A stretch of 29,697 nucleotides of DNA. It comes from Acidobacteriaceae bacterium (GTDB lineage Bacteria; Acidobacteriota; Terriglobia; Terriglobales; SbA1). Where the stretch lies: contig JAFAGX010000031.1 in NCBI GenBank assembly GCA_019237515.1, positions 1-29,697 of the forward strand. Direction: 5' to 3'. Every line of letters begins with the position of its first letter. Position 1 is the stretch's first letter. Under the pieces are notes generated by a model. The model saw nothing but the letters and a program-made list of their open reading frames with translations, ran no database searches and was not told the DNA's origin. Positions 23,976 to 29,697 of the stretch are shown in pieces. A program made the translations under genes and the position numbers.

Positions 23976-24974
23976 ATGAAGCATCTCCTTACTGGACCAC
24001 CCGTGGATCACGAAAAACCGAACCAAGCCAAAGTCGCGACGCCGCGAGAGACAAAACCCGCTACTACCCTGAGCGTGAGTTTGCAGGATGTGCTGCGCCG
24101 GTTGCGATCCGATTCGGGGCATTCGAAGCCCGGCCAGGAGAGAATTGAGGCAGCCCTGGAGGCCGCACAGAAGCTGGCGCTGCAGATGGATACCGACGCT
24201 TCGGTCGCCGGAGTCGCAGAGTCCCAAGAACAGCGTCCTTGCCATGCATGTAGCGCCCTAAATCCGCGAGAGAACCGATTTTGTGCGCGATGCGGAGTGC
24301 CGCTGCAGGAATTGCCGGATGGGGACGCTCCGGCACCGGACGCGGTGAAACTCATCAACCCGCTTTCGTCTGCCGCCGGCCAGCACCATTACCACCACCA
24401 CTATCATCACCACTATTTTTCAACGGGTGCAGATGTATCGTCCGCGGGGGGAGAAACGCGTGTTGCGACGACCCCTGTCACTCGTGAGGCTTCCAAATCT
24501 CGGACCGGGGCGGCCGGGCTCAGCCGCGCCGAACTCGCACTACACAAACTGGCCCAGGATTGGGCGCTAGCCTGCAACACCAAACATCTGGATGATCTGG
24601 TCGAGCTTTATATCGCAGACGCGATCGTGTTGCGGCCGAACGTCTCGCCGGTGCGCAGCACGCCTGCCATTCGGGAACTGTTCTGTTCCGTTTTGGACGC
24701 GGGCTTAGGCGAGGTCCAAATGGAACCGTTGCGCGTCGAGGTATTCGGTGAGATCGCGTATGAGGTCGGCCGGTGCAGCATGCTTGTCCCGAGCGCGACG
24801 GGCAAACGCCGCGAAGAACGTGGAAAGTATGTCATCCTGGCGATGCGTCAAGCGGGAGAGTGGAAAATTCTGGTGGACTGTTGGTCAACGGACTTGAGTG
24901 TTGCTTTGACAATCGAGCCGCCAAAGCCATCGGGCATCAGCACCGCGCCTCGACCGTCGGGCAAAACCAGCTAA
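23976..24974 (+). CDS. Zinc-ribbon protein with His-rich linker and SnoaL/DUF4440-like domain
   Basis: From ATG 23976 the protein is 332 residues; a GTG at 23946 would add ten. A low-complexity N-terminus with a helical stretch (about 38-75) is followed by a zinc ribbon: C89-xx-C92 and C103-xx-C106 in CHACSALNPRENRFCARCG. Then comes a His/Tyr run (about 137-147, HHYHHHYHHHYF). The C-terminal third (about 185-305) looks like an NTF2-fold DUF4440/SnoaL domain: HKLAQDWALACNTKHLDDLVELYIADAIVLRPN, GKYVILAMRQAGEWKILVDCWSTD. Such domains are small-ligand pockets or dimer modules; the exact role is unknown. There is no signal peptide, so it is probably cytoplasmic. It diverges from the membrane-anchored gene at 23145 under a CRP-type site. 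Confidence 0.78.
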   Translation: MKHLLTGPPVDHEKPNQAKVATPRETKPATTLSVSLQDVLRRLRSDSGHSKPGQERIEAALEAAQKLALQMDTDASVAGVAESQEQRPCHACSALNPRENRFCARCGVPLQELPDGDAPAPDAVKLINPLSSAAGQHHYHHHYHHHYFSTGADVSSAGGETRVATTPVTREASKSRTGAAGLSRAELALHKLAQDWALACNTKHLDDLVELYIADAIVLRPNVSPVRSTPAIRELFCSVLDAGLGEVQMEPLRVEVFGEIAYEVGRCSMLVPSATGKRREERGKYVILAMRQAGEWKILVDCWSTDLSVALTIEPPKPSGISTAPRPSGKTS

Positions 24975-25052
24975 GAGCCGCGCTGTGATAGCGCCGGACA
25001 AACTACATCACACTTTTGTGCCAAAAACTTCGAGTGGCAGCATCGTACGCGT

Positions 25053-25058
25053 TATGAT
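25053..25058 (+). promoter_or_regulatory. Candidate -10 hexamer of a leaderless mobA transcript
   Basis: TATGAT is one base from TATAAT and ends 6 nt before the GTG start of mobA at 25065. The intervening CTCGGC is not a ribosome site. If it is used, the message would start at or near the GTG. Confidence 0.4.
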
Positions 25059-25064
25059 CTCGGC

Positions 25065-25664
25065 GTGAGTGATCTGAGCGCGTTTGTTCTCGCGGGTGGC
25101 AAAAGCACGCGCATGGGGCAGGACAAGGCATTTCTGCGTGTAGGAAATGAAAGCCTGCTGAATTGTGCATTGCGGGTTGCTGGAACCGTGACGGAAAACG
25201 TGTGCATTGTCGGCGCTCAAGATAAATTCAATGGGTTCGATCGCGTTGTGGTTGAAGACTTGTTTCCTGATCGCGGACCGCTGGGCGGAATTCACGCCGC
25301 ACTCTGCTCTACCACTTCGGAGCTCAATCTTGTACTCGCGGTCGATATGCCGCTAGTGAACGGCGATTTTGTCCGATTTCTTGTAAACCAATCGCGCGAG
25401 TCAGGCGCGACGGTAACAGTGCCAGCGGCCGGAGGTGGACTTCAGCCCTTGTGTGCCGTTTATCGAAAAGAATTCGCCGACAGGGCAGGAGAGTCGTTGC
25501 GGGCGGGGAGAAACAAGATTGATCCACTTTTCACGAACACTAAGACGCGGATTGTAACTGAGGATGAGCTGACGCAGGCGGGATTCTCTGCCGAGATATT
25601 CCGGAATGTGAATACGCCGGAAGATCTGGAATTGGCGAAACGGGTCGCGTCAGACTTGATCTGA
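25065..25664 (+). CDS. mobA: Molybdenum cofactor guanylyltransferase MobA
   Basis: MobA joins GMP to molybdopterin cofactor, making the bis-MGD form used by DMSO-reductase-family enzymes. The 199-residue protein has the signature FVLAGGKSTRMGQDKAFL (residues 7-24), then VVVEDLFPDRGPLGGIHAAL, the metal-binding AVDMPLVNGDFVRFLV, LQPLCAVYRK, and the closing FRNVNTPEDLELA, as in the family. GTG 25065 is the start; it fits the usual N-terminal length and is not preceded by a Shine-Dalgarno. No other cofactor gene is in the window. The same nucleotidyltransferase fold is used by related enzymes, but the signature favours MobA clearly. A hairpin follows the stop at 25662-25664. Confidence 0.93.
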   Translation: MSDLSAFVLAGGKSTRMGQDKAFLRVGNESLLNCALRVAGTVTENVCIVGAQDKFNGFDRVVVEDLFPDRGPLGGIHAALCSTTSELNLVLAVDMPLVNGDFVRFLVNQSRESGATVTVPAAGGGLQPLCAVYRKEFADRAGESLRAGRNKIDPLFTNTKTRIVTEDELTQAGFSAEIFRNVNTPEDLELAKRVASDLI

Positions 25665-25665
25665 G

Positions 25666-25699
25666 GTGGCCCGCGCTGGCGCACGGGCCACAGTGTTTT
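25666..25699. terminator. Hairpin between convergent mobA and phasin genes
   Basis: GTGGCCCG (25666-25673) and CGGGCCAC (25684-25691) form a perfect 8-bp stem with a 10-nt loop, directly after the mobA stop, followed by AGTGTTTTA. It could end transcription for mobA and, read from the other strand, for the phasin-like gene, whose stop is at 25698-25700. The sequence also resembles the GC-rich hairpin family at 2039 and 13741. Confidence 0.5.
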
Positions 25700-26606
25700 A
25701 TGCTACAGCGGCGCCGGCCGCAGCCTTCCTGGCGCGCGGCGGTTTCTTATGACGTTCCGGTTTATGCGTGGCAACTGGTTTCACCATCATGTCCATTAGT
25801 GCTTTTTGCGCATCAACGTAGCTTCGTACTCCCTCCCGTGTGAGTTCCGCGATTGGTACAAATGGAAATGGCCGCAAGGACTCAATCGTGTCGGCTGCGG
25901 TCTTCACGTTCGCGTTCATTTGTTTCCCGGCGAGATCCACGAGCTTTTTCTGAGCATCAATGAGCGATTCGGTCGCTTGGCGGGCGAGGACGGCCAGTTC
26001 GGTCTTCTTTGCTTTCTTTGCCGCACCGTTTGCGCGCTTTCCGCCGGTTGCTTCGGCTGTGGCCTCGGCGATGACGTCCAGAAATTGCTTTTGGGCTTTG
26101 ACGAAGTTCTCCATGCCTTCACGAGCGAGATCGACCAAATGCTCCGGCTGATAGGTCCTGCCCGTTTTGGCTGCCTCGACCCAGGTGTGGGTTTGCTTTC
26201 CGGCGATTTTGAGAAATTCCTCCTGCATATGAATGAAAGTGTCAACGCTCCGTCGGAGGAGATCGGCCATGGCGTGGGCCGCGGGCCAATCGCCCATCCG
26301 TTCTTTGACACCACTCATAAGAATTTCATTTTGTTGCTTGCCGAGATCCAGAAGTATTTTTTGCCCTTCGATGAAGTTGTTCATGGCATCTCCAGCAACT
26401 TCGCTGAAGATCGCGGTTGGTGAATGGTGCGGGTCGGACAGTTGCTGCCGCAGAGCGTGCATGATGTTTGCATTCTGCCGCATGGCAAGGTCGAGGAGCA
26501 TGCGTTGCGTCGCAAAGAAGCTCTGAACTCCTTGCTGTGCCCAACCCGAGAGCACCGAAACAAATGACGACTCCCTGGGGTGTATCGTCTTAGTAGCTAC
26601 CGGCAT
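25698..26606 (-). CDS. Phasin-like protein built of six helical repeats with a basic tail
   Basis: Phasins coat polyhydroxyalkanoate granules. From ATG 26606 (GGAGGT 7 nt upstream) this protein is 302 residues. A helical unit with a core F-x-x-x-Q-(K/R)-x-(L/F)-(L/V)-D-L recurs six times; its central Gln is at about residues 34, 82, 128, 172, 219 and 267, a period of 44-48. Examples are FFATQRMLLDL, NFIEGQKILLDL, NFVKAQKQFLDV and SLIDAQKKLVDL. Between units 4 and 5 and at the C-terminus are Lys/Ala/Pro-rich stretches (GGKRANGAAKKAKK; RHKKPPRARKAAA), like histone-type DNA-binding tails. It diverges from phaR, which normally represses phasin genes, and a perfect palindrome sits in its leader. 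No PHA synthase is in the window. The family match is by pattern, not alignment. Confidence 0.8.
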   Translation of the reverse strand: MPVATKTIHPRESSFVSVLSGWAQQGVQSFFATQRMLLDLAMRQNANIMHALRQQLSDPHHSPTAIFSEVAGDAMNNFIEGQKILLDLGKQQNEILMSGVKERMGDWPAAHAMADLLRRSVDTFIHMQEEFLKIAGKQTHTWVEAAKTGRTYQPEHLVDLAREGMENFVKAQKQFLDVIAEATAEATGGKRANGAAKKAKKTELAVLARQATESLIDAQKKLVDLAGKQMNANVKTAADTIESLRPFPFVPIAELTREGVRSYVDAQKALMDMMVKPVATHKPERHKKPPRARKAAAGAAVA

Positions 26607-26622
26607 AATAATGACCTCCGAT

Positions 26623-26637
26623 TGCTGCAATGCAGCA
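26623..26637. promoter_or_regulatory. Perfect 15-bp palindrome in the phasin leader, candidate PhaR operator
   Basis: TGCTGCAATGCAGCA has 7-bp arms around one base and contains CTGC-N3-GCAG, the form I recall as reported for PhaR sites in Rhodobacter. It lies 17 nt upstream of the phasin ATG and partly next to its ribosome site, and 68 nt upstream of the phaR ATG. PhaR released from this site when granules form would turn on the phasin gene. Confidence 0.55.
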
Positions 26638-26644
26638 TCAATTA

Positions 26645-26663
26645 AACTGTAATCCTCACAGTT
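26645..26663. promoter_or_regulatory. Second inverted repeat in the phasin/phaR gap
   Basis: AACTGT (26645-26650) and ACAGTT (26658-26663) are inverted arms 7 nt apart, centred 24 bp from the first palindrome. It may be a second operator or overlap one of the two promoters. Short arms make this weak on its own. Confidence 0.3.
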
Positions 26664-26704
26664 ATTTATGTCAAGGTGTTAAGATGTGAATTGTGCGGAG
26701 CAAC

Positions 26705-27256
26705 ATGAGAGCGGATTCGGATCAGAGTGCCCCGGTAACCATTAAGAAGTACGGCAATCGCAGGCTATACGACACGGTTGCGAGCCGCTACGTAAATCTT
26801 GACGATATTGCGCGGCTGATTCGGGAAGGCAGAGAGGTCAAGGTACTCGATGCGAAAACGGGCACCGACTTGACGCGGGTCGTTCTCACTCAAATCATCA
26901 CTGAAGATGCCAAAGACAAACCGACTGGCTTGCCACTGGAGTTGCTTCGCCAGTTGATTATCGCTTCGGACGAGGTACGGCAGGAATTTGTCATGTGGTA
27001 TTTGAAATCCGCTTTCGACACGTATCAAAAGGTCCAAGATGCTGTGCAGAACCGCCTCAGCGATGTGCAATCCGCCATATTGTCGCCTTTGGAGACGATG
27101 AAGCGGTTTCTCGGGACACCCGGCATTCCAGAACGATCATCTAACGCAACGACGGAAGTTGAAGCTTTACGACAGCGCGTCGCCGAACTCGAGTCGCGGC
27201 TCGGCGAGCGCAAAATCGTGCGCAAGAGACGCAAGAAGAGTTCGCGGATGAGGTGA
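26705..27256 (+). CDS. phaR: Polyhydroxyalkanoate synthesis regulator PhaR
   Basis: PhaR binds DNA near phasin genes and also binds PHA granules, so the phasin gene is released when polymer appears. The 183-residue protein carries the family's DNA-binding N-domain (KKYGNRRLYDTVASRYVNL, about 14-32), then the rest of that domain (VKVLDAKTGTDLTRVVLTQII) and the granule-associated part (LPLELLRQLIIASDEVRQEFVMWYLKSAFDTYQKVQ). The C-terminus has a short coiled coil (VEALRQRVAELESRL) and a strongly basic end. ATG 26705 has CGGAG close upstream. An in-frame GTG at 26693, with TAAGAT 7 nt before it, could be a leaderless start adding four residues. It diverges from the phasin-like gene across ~100 nt holding two palindromes. 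Confidence 0.93.
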   Translation: MRADSDQSAPVTIKKYGNRRLYDTVASRYVNLDDIARLIREGREVKVLDAKTGTDLTRVVLTQIITEDAKDKPTGLPLELLRQLIIASDEVRQEFVMWYLKSAFDTYQKVQDAVQNRLSDVQSAILSPLETMKRFLGTPGIPERSSNATTEVEALRQRVAELESRLGERKIVRKRRKKSSRMR

Positions 27257-27319
27257 TTCTTCGACACGCATTGTGCCAAGTGAACAACTTTGCGCTGGAG
27301 CATAGTAGGAATTTAGCGG

Positions 27320-27325
27320 TATAAT
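27320..27325 (+). promoter_or_regulatory. Consensus -10 hexamer upstream of the alpha/beta hydrolase gene
   Basis: TATAAT is a perfect -10 box, 48 nt before the ATG at 27374, in the 117-nt gap after phaR. No convincing -35 lies 16-18 nt upstream. If used, the hydrolase has its own promoter apart from phaR. Just downstream a short GTCCA/TGGAC inverted repeat is found. Confidence 0.4.
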
Positions 27326-27373
27326 TCGCGCGGGCGTCCAACGGCTGGACCCGATTGAGCGTCGAATGCCGAG

Positions 27374-28201
27374 ATGCCCGGCAGATTCGGATTACAATTG
27401 CGCGCCCGCAAACGCAGCAAGGCTTCTTCGCCTTCCAGAATTCGCAAGCACACCCCTCGGCTTCATCTAGAAACAGACAATTCCGTGTGGACCGAAGCGC
27501 TGTTCGGGGCCGAAATTCTGCTGTTGCATGCCACACCTGTTTATTACGGATTTGGAGTACCCCGAGGGGATGGATCCGGCGTCATTATTATTCCGGGGTT
27601 TTTGGGTACCGACCTTTATCTGACGGAGCTGCACGGCTGGCTGGCGCGGATTGGGTACCGCCCGTATTTCTCGGGAATCGGCATCAATGCGGAGTGTCCG
27701 AATTTGCTGATTCAGCGACACCTCAGGGAGACAATCGAAACAGCTTTGCAGGAGACTGGGCGTAAAGTTCATCTGATCGGCCACAGTCTCGGTGGGGTGA
27801 TTGCACGTTCACTCGCGAATCAGCGGCGGAAGGACGTGGCGTCGGTCATCACTTTGGCATCGCCTTTTCGTGGCACCGTCACCAACCGCACTGTGCTGCA
27901 CGCTGCCGAAGCAGTGCGGATTCGCATATTGCAAGAGCACGGCAAAGGCGTGCTTCCCACCTGCTACACGGGACGCTGTACCTGTAACTTCATTGATTCG
28001 CTGCGGCGTGATGTTCCGAACCGCATGCTTGAGACCGCTATTTACACACGACATGATGGAATTGTTGACTGGCGCTACTGCATGACCCGCGATGCGGCGG
28101 TGGATTTTGAAGTTCCGGGAACTCACATCGGCATGGCGTTCAATCCTGCCGCGTACATGATCGTGGCCGAGCGCCTGGCGAAGGCGCAAGCGTTTTCCTA
28201 G
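27374..28201 (+). CDS. Alpha/beta-fold hydrolase (lipase/esterase-like)
   Basis: The 275-residue protein has the alpha/beta-hydrolase core: the oxyanion-side strand VIIIPGFLGTD (70-80), the nucleophile elbow GHSLGG with S138, ITLASPFRGT, a likely acid in RHDGIVDW (D228 or D232) and the catalytic His in GTHIGM (H251). The order fits triacylglycerol-lipase-like enzymes with a PGFLG motif. The first ~30 residues are basic and poorly conserved-looking, with no signal peptide; a GTG at about 27485 is an alternative start. A small Cys cluster (C197, C202, C204) is unusual. It lies just after phaR but has its own -10 box, so a link to PHA breakdown is only a guess. It is convergent with the next gene and they share the bases of their stop codons. 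Confidence 0.85.
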   Translation: MPGRFGLQLRARKRSKASSPSRIRKHTPRLHLETDNSVWTEALFGAEILLLHATPVYYGFGVPRGDGSGVIIIPGFLGTDLYLTELHGWLARIGYRPYFSGIGINAECPNLLIQRHLRETIETALQETGRKVHLIGHSLGGVIARSLANQRRKDVASVITLASPFRGTVTNRTVLHAAEAVRIRILQEHGKGVLPTCYTGRCTCNFIDSLRRDVPNRMLETAIYTRHDGIVDWRYCMTRDAAVDFEVPGTHIGMAFNPAAYMIVAERLAKAQAFS

Positions 28202-29142
28202 ATTGGCTGCCCAGCCACTTCCAACACAGCTCCGTTGGTAGTTTCCAGGACTTCGGGCGTCTTGCCGAGAAGTTGCACGCGGACTTTCGCGCGAGACAAG
28301 CTGTTGTTTGTCACTTCGAAGCTTCCGGAACAGTCAGTTCTTAGATACGAGATCCGATGCTGTGAAGGGCCGCTTCCATCAATTTTTGCGTCCAAGTCAG
28401 CTTCATTCCCAGAACTGCGGAGATTCCAGGCGAAGAGAGCGGTGGGTTTTTCTGTTTGCAACCTTCGAAATTCGTATTTTTGCTGATCGTGCCAGAGCAC
28501 GGCCCTGCGGAAGACCAAACCGAGAGGCATGTCGTACACCAAGGCTTCGAAGGTGCTTGCCGGGTGGCCGGCACGGAGGAAGTATGCATGCGTCCACGCC
28601 CAAAAGCTGCGGTGGCGATATCCGCAATTGTGTCCTTGAACTCCGAAACCCAGCGGATCGCCTTCGAAGGTTTGCCCATCGAGGGTGACGCGTCCGGAGA
28701 AAACTGCATCCGAATGTGGCGTTCGCGAAAAACCGATCCAGCCCTTGTTGCTCAGCGTCACGCGAAAGGTGGAACGATAGTGCAGGTCCCAGGAAATTTT
28801 GTGGCCTTCGAGCGCCAGGTCGCCGCGGCAGAAGTGTTGGTCGATGCGATTACTGCCAACCTGAAAAGCGAATGGATTTTCTCCTCGCCCGCTCAGCTTT
28901 AGTTGATCGATGGGAAAACCCTGAATCCAAGTCATCGCCGGCGTGTCGCGTGGAAACCACGTTGCCCACACCTGAACCGGCATTCCGCGGGGATTTGCGG
29001 GACACCCGGGTCGGCCGGGATTCATGAGCAAGTACCGAAACCACCAGGCTCCGGTCCCGTCTGCCAGCCCCATTCGCAGAAACCAAACTTCGTAACGGCG
29101 GCGCATGGAGGGGGCAGAATAGACCTCGTTCAGAGTCTTCAC
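28198..29142 (-). CDS. Lipocalin-like (AttH/CrtC-type) protein of unknown function
   Basis: GTG 29142 starts a 314-residue protein with no signal peptide. It opens YSAPSMRRRYEVWFLRMGLADGTGAWWFRY and has many W, F and G in beta-strand patterns. A central FGVQGHNCGYRHRSFWAWTHAYF stands where AttH/CrtC-family proteins (tocopherol-cyclase-like lipocalin folds) have G-x-x-x-H-N-x-G, then aromatics. I take it as a likely member of that two-barrel fold, which includes carotenoid hydratases, but no carotenoid gene is near and the match is partial. An ATG 12 codons downstream is an alternative start. It lies 107 nt downstream of glpX on the same strand, and its stop overlaps that of the hydrolase gene. 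Confidence 0.55.
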   Translation of the reverse strand: MKTLNEVYSAPSMRRRYEVWFLRMGLADGTGAWWFRYLLMNPGRPGCPANPRGMPVQVWATWFPRDTPAMTWIQGFPIDQLKLSGRGENPFAFQVGSNRIDQHFCRGDLALEGHKISWDLHYRSTFRVTLSNKGWIGFSRTPHSDAVFSGRVTLDGQTFEGDPLGFGVQGHNCGYRHRSFWAWTHAYFLRAGHPASTFEALVYDMPLGLVFRRAVLWHDQQKYEFRRLQTEKPTALFAWNLRSSGNEADLDAKIDGSGPSQHRISYLRTDCSGSFEVTNNSLSRAKVRVQLLGKTPEVLETTNGAVLEVAGQPI

Positions 29143-29249
29143 GGTAGCAGCTTAAATGGATGCAGCGGATTCTGCTGTGATCTCGGCTCTCGTGCCCACA
29201 ACCTTCGCCAGGCACACAAGTCCGATGTCTCGCAATTGAAGGCTGTCGT

Positions 29250-29696
29250 TTACGAGAATCGCACTTTCACGTCCGGGCCTTTTTCGAGGTGGATGCTGTC
29301 GATGAAACGCACTTTGCCAGTCCGAAGAGTCATAATCACGGATGAAGTGCGGGTGCCTTCGCCGAAGAAGCGCACGCCGCGCATCAGCGCGCCATCTGTG
29401 ACGCCCGTAGCGGCAAAGATCAACTGTTTCCCCGGCGCAAGATCCTCGGCTTCGTAAACTTTGTTTTTATCTTTAATGCCCATGCGCGCGATGCGCTCTT
29501 CCAATTCCGGCTTGTCAATGATCAGACGTCCCTGCATGTAACCGTTCAAGCAGCGAATGGCGGCGGCTGTGATCACTCCTTCCGGCGCACCGCCGGAACC
29601 CATGACCGCATGCACGCCGGTGCCGATGACGGCTGCGGCAATTCCCGCGGAAAGATCGCCGTCTCCAATGAGCTTGATGCGCGCACCGGCGGCGCG
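29250..29696 (-). CDS. glpX: Class II fructose-1,6-bisphosphatase GlpX (C-terminal part; 5' end outside window)
   Basis: GlpX removes the 1-phosphate from fructose-1,6-bisphosphate in gluconeogenesis. The frame is open to the right edge of the window, and 148 residues up to TAA 29250-29252 are seen. The match is strong: [23 protein letters not shown], then [48 protein letters not shown] and [17 protein letters not shown]. The substrate-binding GSGGAPEGV and the ATGVTDGxLxxGV segment are intact. The N-terminal half with most metal ligands is missing because of the window edge. The 107-nt spacer after its stop shows nothing I can identify. GlgA in the same window also belongs to sugar storage, but there is no direct link in position. 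Confidence 0.94.
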   Translation of the reverse strand, partial: RAAGARIKLIGDGDLSAGIAAAVIGTGVHAVMGSGGAPEGVITAAAIRCLNGYMQGRLIIDKPELEERIARMGIKDKNKVYEAEDLAPGKQLIFAATGVTDGALMRGVRFFGEGTRTSSVIMTLRTGKVRFIDSIHLEKGPDVKVRFS

Positions 29697-29697
29697 A

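Noticed and set aside
24984..25016. TGTGAT ... ATCACA arms before mobA as a CRP site
   Set aside because: The arms are far too widely spaced (about 17 nt) for a CRP/FNR-type site.
25806..26423. 205-codon frame antisense to the phasin gene
   Set aside because: Its Cys/Phe-rich translation is the mirror of the repetitive phasin coding sequence.
28903..29457. 184-codon frame antisense to glpX and the lipocalin-like gene
   Set aside because: It is the shadow of two better-supported genes and shows no protein-like features.
1..29697. tRNA, rRNA, CRISPR array, transposon or prophage
   Set aside because: Spacers were read for T-loop words, regular direct repeats with spacers, and transposase-like frames; none was found. 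A tRNAscan or Infernal run would settle small RNAs.

Overview
The window is about 29.7 kb of chromosome, moderately GC-rich, and most likely from an Acidobacteriota (Terriglobales-like) bacterium. This is inferred from the gene mix: paired M13 metallopeptidases, a FecR/DUF6600-type secreted protein, a RuvC beginning GIDCG, a phasin/PhaR pair, and several short interspersed repeats whose wording I associate with that phylum. No rRNA, tRNA, CRISPR array, transposase or prophage gene was found.

Layout. (1) 1-2009: the 3' end of a glycosyltransferase-like membrane protein, then a 487-residue polytopic membrane protein. (2) 2085-7468, all on +: ruvC, a secreted hypothetical protein, a FecR-domain W/Y/G-rich protein, a secreted M13 peptidase and a small exported protein. 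(3) 7475-9400, on -: rsmA followed by a MEMO1/AmrB-family gene; glgA (glycogen synthase) diverges from them. (4) 11028-16502: a secreted adhesin-like protein on -, then dinB (Pol IV), a second M13 peptidase and a small membrane protein on +. (5) 16516-18743, on -: egtB-egtD, a two-gene ergothioneine cassette with a 4-nt ATGA overlap. (6) 19013-23130, on +: a possible 37-residue leader ORF, a double universal stress protein, a Tat-exported metallophosphoesterase, and rfbB/rfbA for dTDP-sugar synthesis. (7) 23145-25664: a membrane-anchored unknown protein diverging from a zinc-ribbon/His-rich/DUF4440-like protein, then mobA. (8) 25698-28201: a six-repeat phasin-like protein diverging from phaR, then an alpha/beta hydrolase. 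(9) 28198-29696, on -: a lipocalin-like (AttH/CrtC-type) protein and the 3' part of glpX.

The genes suggest a heterotrophic soil-type lifestyle: carbon storage (glycogen; polyhydroxyalkanoate granules through phasin/PhaR), secreted proteolysis, stress protection (ergothioneine, Usp, Pol IV) and surface polysaccharide synthesis. The strongest regulatory readings are a perfect TGCTGCA-A-TGCAGCA palindrome in the phasin leader beside phaR, which contains CTGC-N3-GCAG; two CRP/FNR-type palindromes (upstream of usp and in the 23.9 kb divergent region); and GTG-start genes with a -10-like hexamer only 6-7 nt upstream, which suggests leaderless transcripts.

I found no clear new multi-gene system. 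The most unusual parts are the repeat-built phasin with its candidate operator, the short Trp-rich ORF coupled to usp, and the His-rich zinc-ribbon protein under a CRP-like site.
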